Below, piece by piece: positions 1 to 6,000 of a DNA stretch of 8,486 bases. Origin of the DNA: Flavobacterium psychrophilum (lineage in GTDB: Bacteria > Bacteroidota > Bacteroidia > Flavobacteriales > Flavobacteriaceae); the NCBI GenBank assembly GCA_945890865.1, contig CAMDDB010000018.1:1-8486 (forward strand). The letters are read 5' to 3'. The translations under genes and the position numbers were made by a program. Every line of letters starts with the position of its first letter. The first letter of the stretch is position 1. The notes under the pieces are model-generated. The model did not search any database. It saw only the letters and a program-made list of their open reading frames with translations, and had not been told where the DNA came from.

Positions 1-27
1 GTTTTAGATGTTACGGAGCAAAACTGT
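1..27 (+). repeat. Tail of a preceding calcium cassette (cassette 0)
   Basis: The first nine residues read VLDVTEQNC. They match the final residues of the complete cassettes, and most closely the VLDATEQTC end of cassette 9. The rest of cassette 0 lies upstream of the window, so the repeat array extends to the left. Confidence 0.8.
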
Positions 28-3000
28 GGTATGTTCTCTTGTGTAGACATAGATACCGATGGCGATGGCACTCCAAACCGATTGGATAAAGATTCAGATG
101 GCGATGGTTGTTCGGATGCCAGAGAAGCGGGGTCAACAACTCTAACTACTGCCAATTTTGCTTTTACTTCTGCAGTTGGAATCAATGGTTTAGCCGATGC
201 TTTGGAAACCACCACCGATAACGGAATCATTAATTATGCTTCTACCTATACCAGATATGCAGTATTTGGCAGCATTAATTTCTGTACCGATACCGATACT
301 GATGGAATAGTTGATTTTATTGATATTGATGATGACAACGATGGTGTTCTTGATGCAACAGAATCGCCAGCGTGTTTCTTTAACGCTAACGAGTGGAACA
401 CTACCAATAAATCCAATTTTGTAACGATTAGTTCAGAACTTGATTTATTGGCGCCTAACACAGCAATACAAAATCTTACAGACGGAATAGGCGGAACAAC
501 TGCTGCAATCCAATATGAAACAGCACCAGCACAAAGTCAATTGAACAAAGCATTACTGAAATTTGAGTTCTTTCAACCAACCCAATTGGATGCCATTTAC
601 ATACAAAAAACTTCAGCAGTTCAATTATTTGCTGCAACTGCGGCGAGTTTAAAAGTACAGGCATCTAATAACAATACTACTTGGACGGATGTTACTGCAG
701 CCATTACCTTACCTGCAAATGTTACCAATGTAACAGCCAACGGAGCGGTTTCATTAACCAACTCAAATAAATTTGTTTTAACAACCAATTTAGCTTCGTA
801 TAAATATTACCGTATTTATGGAGTAGTAGCGGCCAATGTTTTAACAGGTGTTGCTTCAGAAGTATATTTTGATGTGAATACAAGTGCGTATCAACAATCG
901 GCATTTCCAAAACCAGGAATATGCAGTGTTGATTTAGACAACGATACCAAACCAAATCATTTAGATTCAGATTCAGATGGTGACGGTTGTAGTGATGCGA
1001 AAGAAGCAGGAGCAACAACTTCAAATACAGCCAATTTTGCCTTTACAACAGCAGTAGGAACCAATGGTTTAGCGGATGCCTTAGAGACAGCAACAGATAA
1101 TGCAGCATTAAATTATGCGTCTACTTATGATCCAGTCGCTATTTCTGCCAATATAGCAGAATGTGCTGATACCGATATTGATGGAATATTAAATCCAAAT
1201 GATATTGACGATGACAATGATGGTATTTTAGACATCGTGGAATCGCCATCTTGTTTTTATTTTAGAAACGATTGGAATTTAATCGACAAATCAGTACACG
1301 CTACTGTTTCTTCAGAATTAAACACATTAGCACCGAATACCAGCTTCGCCTCATTAACAGATGGAATTGGCGGAACAACTGCAGCACTTCAATTTGTTAC
1401 CGCTACAGCTCAAGCACAGCTTAACAAAGAATTGTTTAAAGTAACCTTTTCAAAACCAGTTCAATTAGACGCTTGGTACATCAAAAAAACGTCTGCTACG
1501 CAAATATTTGCCGCTACTGCAGCCAGTTTAAGAGTGCAAGGATCCAATAACAACACTACTTGGAACGACCTAACAGCAGCCATTGCTTCACCAGTTGATG
1601 CAACGAATGTAACAGCCAATGGTGCCGTTTCGTTAACCAATTCTAATAAATTTATCATTACTCAAAATGCAGCCAAATACAAATACTACCGTATTTATGG
1701 TGTAGTGGCAGGTAATGTTTTAGCAGGAATCGCCTCAGAGTTTTACTTTGATGTAAATGCTACAGGATATGACGCGTCTTTATTCCCAAGAGAACTATGT
1801 AACTCCGATACCGATGGAGATGGTATATTCAACTATTTGGATTTAGACTCAGATGGTGATGGCTGTTCAGATGCTTTAGAAGCAGGCGCAACAACAAGCA
1901 CTACTGCTAATTTTGCTTTCCCAACAACAGGAGTAGGAACCAATGGTTTAGCCGATGTTTTAGAAACAGTTGCCGATAACGGAACGATAAATTATACGGC
2001 AACACACGCCAATGCATATGCTAATAACATTTCGTATTGTGCAGATAATGACCAAGATGGAATTGGAAATACCGACGATATTGACGACGATAATGATGGG
2101 GTTTTAGATGCGGTGGAATCGCCAAACTGTTTTTATTCTCCTCTTGCAATCGGTTTAAATGGGGAAGAACGTAGAAATATATTAACACTGACATCTGATT
2201 TAACACTAAATTCAGCATCACGTCCATTGACAAATATGGTCGATAACCCATCTGGAACTACTGTTTTATACACAGATTTCCTCAACGCCCAAACCTATGT
2301 AGCTAAAAACATTCTAACTGTTGAGTTTATTAGACCTGTTAAATTAAGTGAGTTTACTTTAAATTATAATACAACGAATACCATATTCAATGCGGGTACT
2401 GTTACTTTGCGTGGTTCAAATAATGGAACTACTTGGACTGATTTGGCAGCACCAAAAACGGTTGCAACTGCTTCAGAAACAGGGAATATCTCTAAATTTA
2501 CGGTAACACAAAACGCTGCGAAATACAAATATTATCGCTTGTTCGGGTCAAGTGGTACAGGTACAATTACTTCCTTAGGTCAAATCAAAGACCTTTCATT
2601 TACTGCGCCAACTTATATACCTTCAGAATACCCAATACCTACTTGTGATGTAGATACTGATGGGGACGGAATTTTAAATCACTTGGATTTAGACTCAGAT
2701 GGAGATGGTTGTAATGATGCCTCTGAAGCGATTGTTTCTTTATACAATGCAACTGTTCCATTGGCAGGACCTTATGGGGCGAATGGATTTAAAGATGGAT
2801 TAGAAACAGCAGCAGAATCTAATATTCCAAATGTTACGTACGCCTACTATTATGCTATAGATGAAAAGATAGAAGCGTGTTTAGACACAGACTTAGATAC
2901 CATTCCAGACGTAGCAGATATTGACGATGATAATGATGGAGTACTCGATTTAGAAGAAGGGGCTTTTTGTGTGCCTCCAGGAGTTTATTTTGTAGGACCA

Positions 3001-6000
3001 ACCTATTTTAAAAAGGTCACTATTCAAAATATGATAGGAACTGGTGGTGGTACTGCTTATGACGCTTGGACAGATGGTGATTTCACTACTTTTGGTTTTA
3101 ATTTCAACTGGGTTGACCAGACAGCCCCAATTGTGGCAGACTTTACATTGCGTTTTCCAGTAGCTGCAGATGGTTTTATTCTTGCTAATGATAACGGAGT
3201 TACAGGTGATGGTGTAAAAGTAGCCAACATCAAATTATACAATGAAGCCAATCAATTGATTGCACAACAATTATTTAATCCCTTATTAAATACACAAACA
3301 ACAACTACGCCTGATAAGTATGCTTTCTCAGAACAAGTTGCTGGTATCAAACGTGTGGTAATGGAATATACCTATTCTGGTATTACAACAGGTGCAGCTG
3401 CACCAAATTATCAACTCCGTGAAATGGGTCTGTACAGAGACGATGCATTTTGCACAGTTCGCGATACTGATTTAGATGGAACGCCAGATCATTTGGACTT
3501 AGATTCAGATGGAGATGGTTGTAACGACTCTTATGAAGCAGGTTCTGTAAGCTCAAAAACACAAGCTACCGTTGCAGGGCCTTTTGGTTTAAACGGATTA
3601 GGAAGTTTAGTAGAAACAGACGACACGCCAACCGCTACAACAACATACGTATCATCTTATCCTTTCTTAGCTAATAATGCATTCTATAATAAATGTTTGG
3701 ATACAGATTCAGATAGTTTCATTGATATCGATGATATCGACGACGATAATGATGGCGTATTAGATAATGTAGAATCACCATTATGTTTCTTAACGCCACA
3801 AGAATGGAACACAACCGATAAATCAGATTTTGCGATTGTAACTTCAGATTTAAAAACTACCCAAGCGGTATTATCATCGCCTTTAGTTTTAGACAATAAT
3901 TTAGCTGTTTCTTCTTCCATTACGTTTGCCACCACGCCAGCACAGTCACAGTTAAACAAAACAATTTATAAAGTCAATTTCTTCCGACCAGTAAAATTAG
4001 ATGCTTGGTACATTCAAAAATCAAGCACAACACAACTATTTGCCGCAACAGCAGCAAGTTTAATGGTACAAGGTTCAAATGACAATACTACCTGGACGAA
4101 TTTATTAACAGCACCTATTGCCTCACCTGCAAATGCTACAAATACAACAGTAAACGGCGGAATTGCCTTAACAAATTCCAATAAATTTACCATTGCACCA
4201 ACTTTAACTGGCTATTACAAATATTACCGTATTTATGGTGTAGCAGCAGCCAACATTTTAGATGGTACTGCGACTGAATTCTATTTTGATTTCAATGCGA
4301 ATAGTTATCAAACGGCGCTTTTCCCAAAACCAAGTTGTAACATCGATACTGACGAAGACGGAAAACTAAACCACTTAGACTTAGACTCAGATGGCGACGG
4401 TTGTAGTGATGCCATTGAAGCGGGAAGTTCAACAACAGCAACAAGCACAACAGTGTATCCAACAGGAACCGACACGAATACAAACGGTTTATTGAACAAC
4501 TACGAAAGCACAACGGCTGGAACAATAAATTATACATCTACTTATTTAGATTTTGCAATAGATAACACAGTAAATTCGTGTAGAGACACCGATGGCGATG
4601 GGGTTAAGGATGTATTTGATATTGACGACGATAACGATGGTGTTTTAGATGAAGATGAATTATGTAGTTCGGCTATTAATATGGGTGCAGATGGATCTTT
4701 TGAACCTGCGGCATCAGTAGCATCAAACAACAACTATAATAGCGATGTAACAGCTGCAGGATGGCTTAATGGAGTGGGAACGTTAGACTCTTGGATATCA
4801 CCAATGCCAACTACTGGAACCGGTATTTGGGGCGGAATGTCTGATGGTGTGCCTTCTTCTCCTAATGGAGGTGTTTTTGCATCAGGGTGGGTAAATACCG
4901 CTACGCCAAATAGCACTAATGAATCGATGTACAAGGTTATCAATAATCTTGTTGTAGGTCAAAAATACACTCTTGTGTTATACCAAGCTAATGCTGGAGT
5001 TGAAGGTACAACACCTATTAATTCAACCGCAAATTGGAAAATTGTTTTTGGTAATGATGTCTTGTACACTCCTGAAATTCCATACTTAGGCGAAGGAAAT
5101 CAAGTTTGGCAAAAGGTAGAATTAGAATTTGTGGCTGCAAGCACAAGTCAACGATTGGAATTCTTTGTACATAACGGACTTGTAGGTGGTTATTACGAAT
5201 GTATGGCGCTTGATGGAATTTCGCTAAAAATAGGAGGAAAATATCAAATTTGTACCATTGACACCGATAACGATGGTATTCCAAATCATTTAGATTTAGA
5301 CTCAGATGGAGACGGTTGTGCCGATGCCATTGAAGCAGGAAGCTCAACAACAGCAACAAGTACAACGGTGTATCCAACAGGAACCGACACGAATACCAAT
5401 GGGTTGTTAAACAATTACGAAAGCACTACTATTGCTGGTTCAGTAAATTATGCTTCTACTTATGCTGATTTTGCTATAGTAAATGCATTAAATGCGTGTA
5501 TCGATACAGATGGTGACGGAAAAGGAGATTTAATTGACTTAGACGATGACAATGATGGAGTATTAGATACAGTAGAGTCTCCTTGTATGGTTAATTTACC
5601 TATTGTTGCACCAACAATTGCTGGAGCAGTTGCCGATGTACCAAGTTTAAGCACCTCTTTAACTTATAAAACCATAAGTGGAGCTCCAACCAGAGTGGCT
5701 AATAGTCCTTTACCTTATGGCACAGCTGATGTTATTCAGTTTGTTGGTGGTGTAAGCGCACTTAGCGTTGAACTTGCCAATCCACTTGCTAATTTAGACT
5801 TTACTATTGCTGATTTAGATCAAAGCGAAGCCGTGTATTTAGAGGTATTTGATAAAAACAATAATTTAGTCATCTTAACTGCTAATGACATTCTATTTAA
5901 AGGTTCAGGGGTTACATTTGTTCCAGAAACAACTAATTCAGGATCATTTACTTCGAGTGGTTCAGATAACGCAACAACTTCAACTATTAATTACATTCGC

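Noticed and set aside
722..1024. A reading frame with a Leu-rich start (MKLLLLLL) resembling a signal peptide
   Set aside because: It overlaps cassette 2 and part of domain A, which are clearly coded in frame 1. Its Leu/His-rich composition is what an off-frame reading of Asp-, Thr- and Asn-rich coding DNA gives.
4308..4499. Similar small frames with MFNKPF starts here and at 7641-7928
   Set aside because: Their likeness to each other is explained by the repeated cassette DNA (cassettes 6 and 10) that they overlap in another frame. There is no independent sign of coding.
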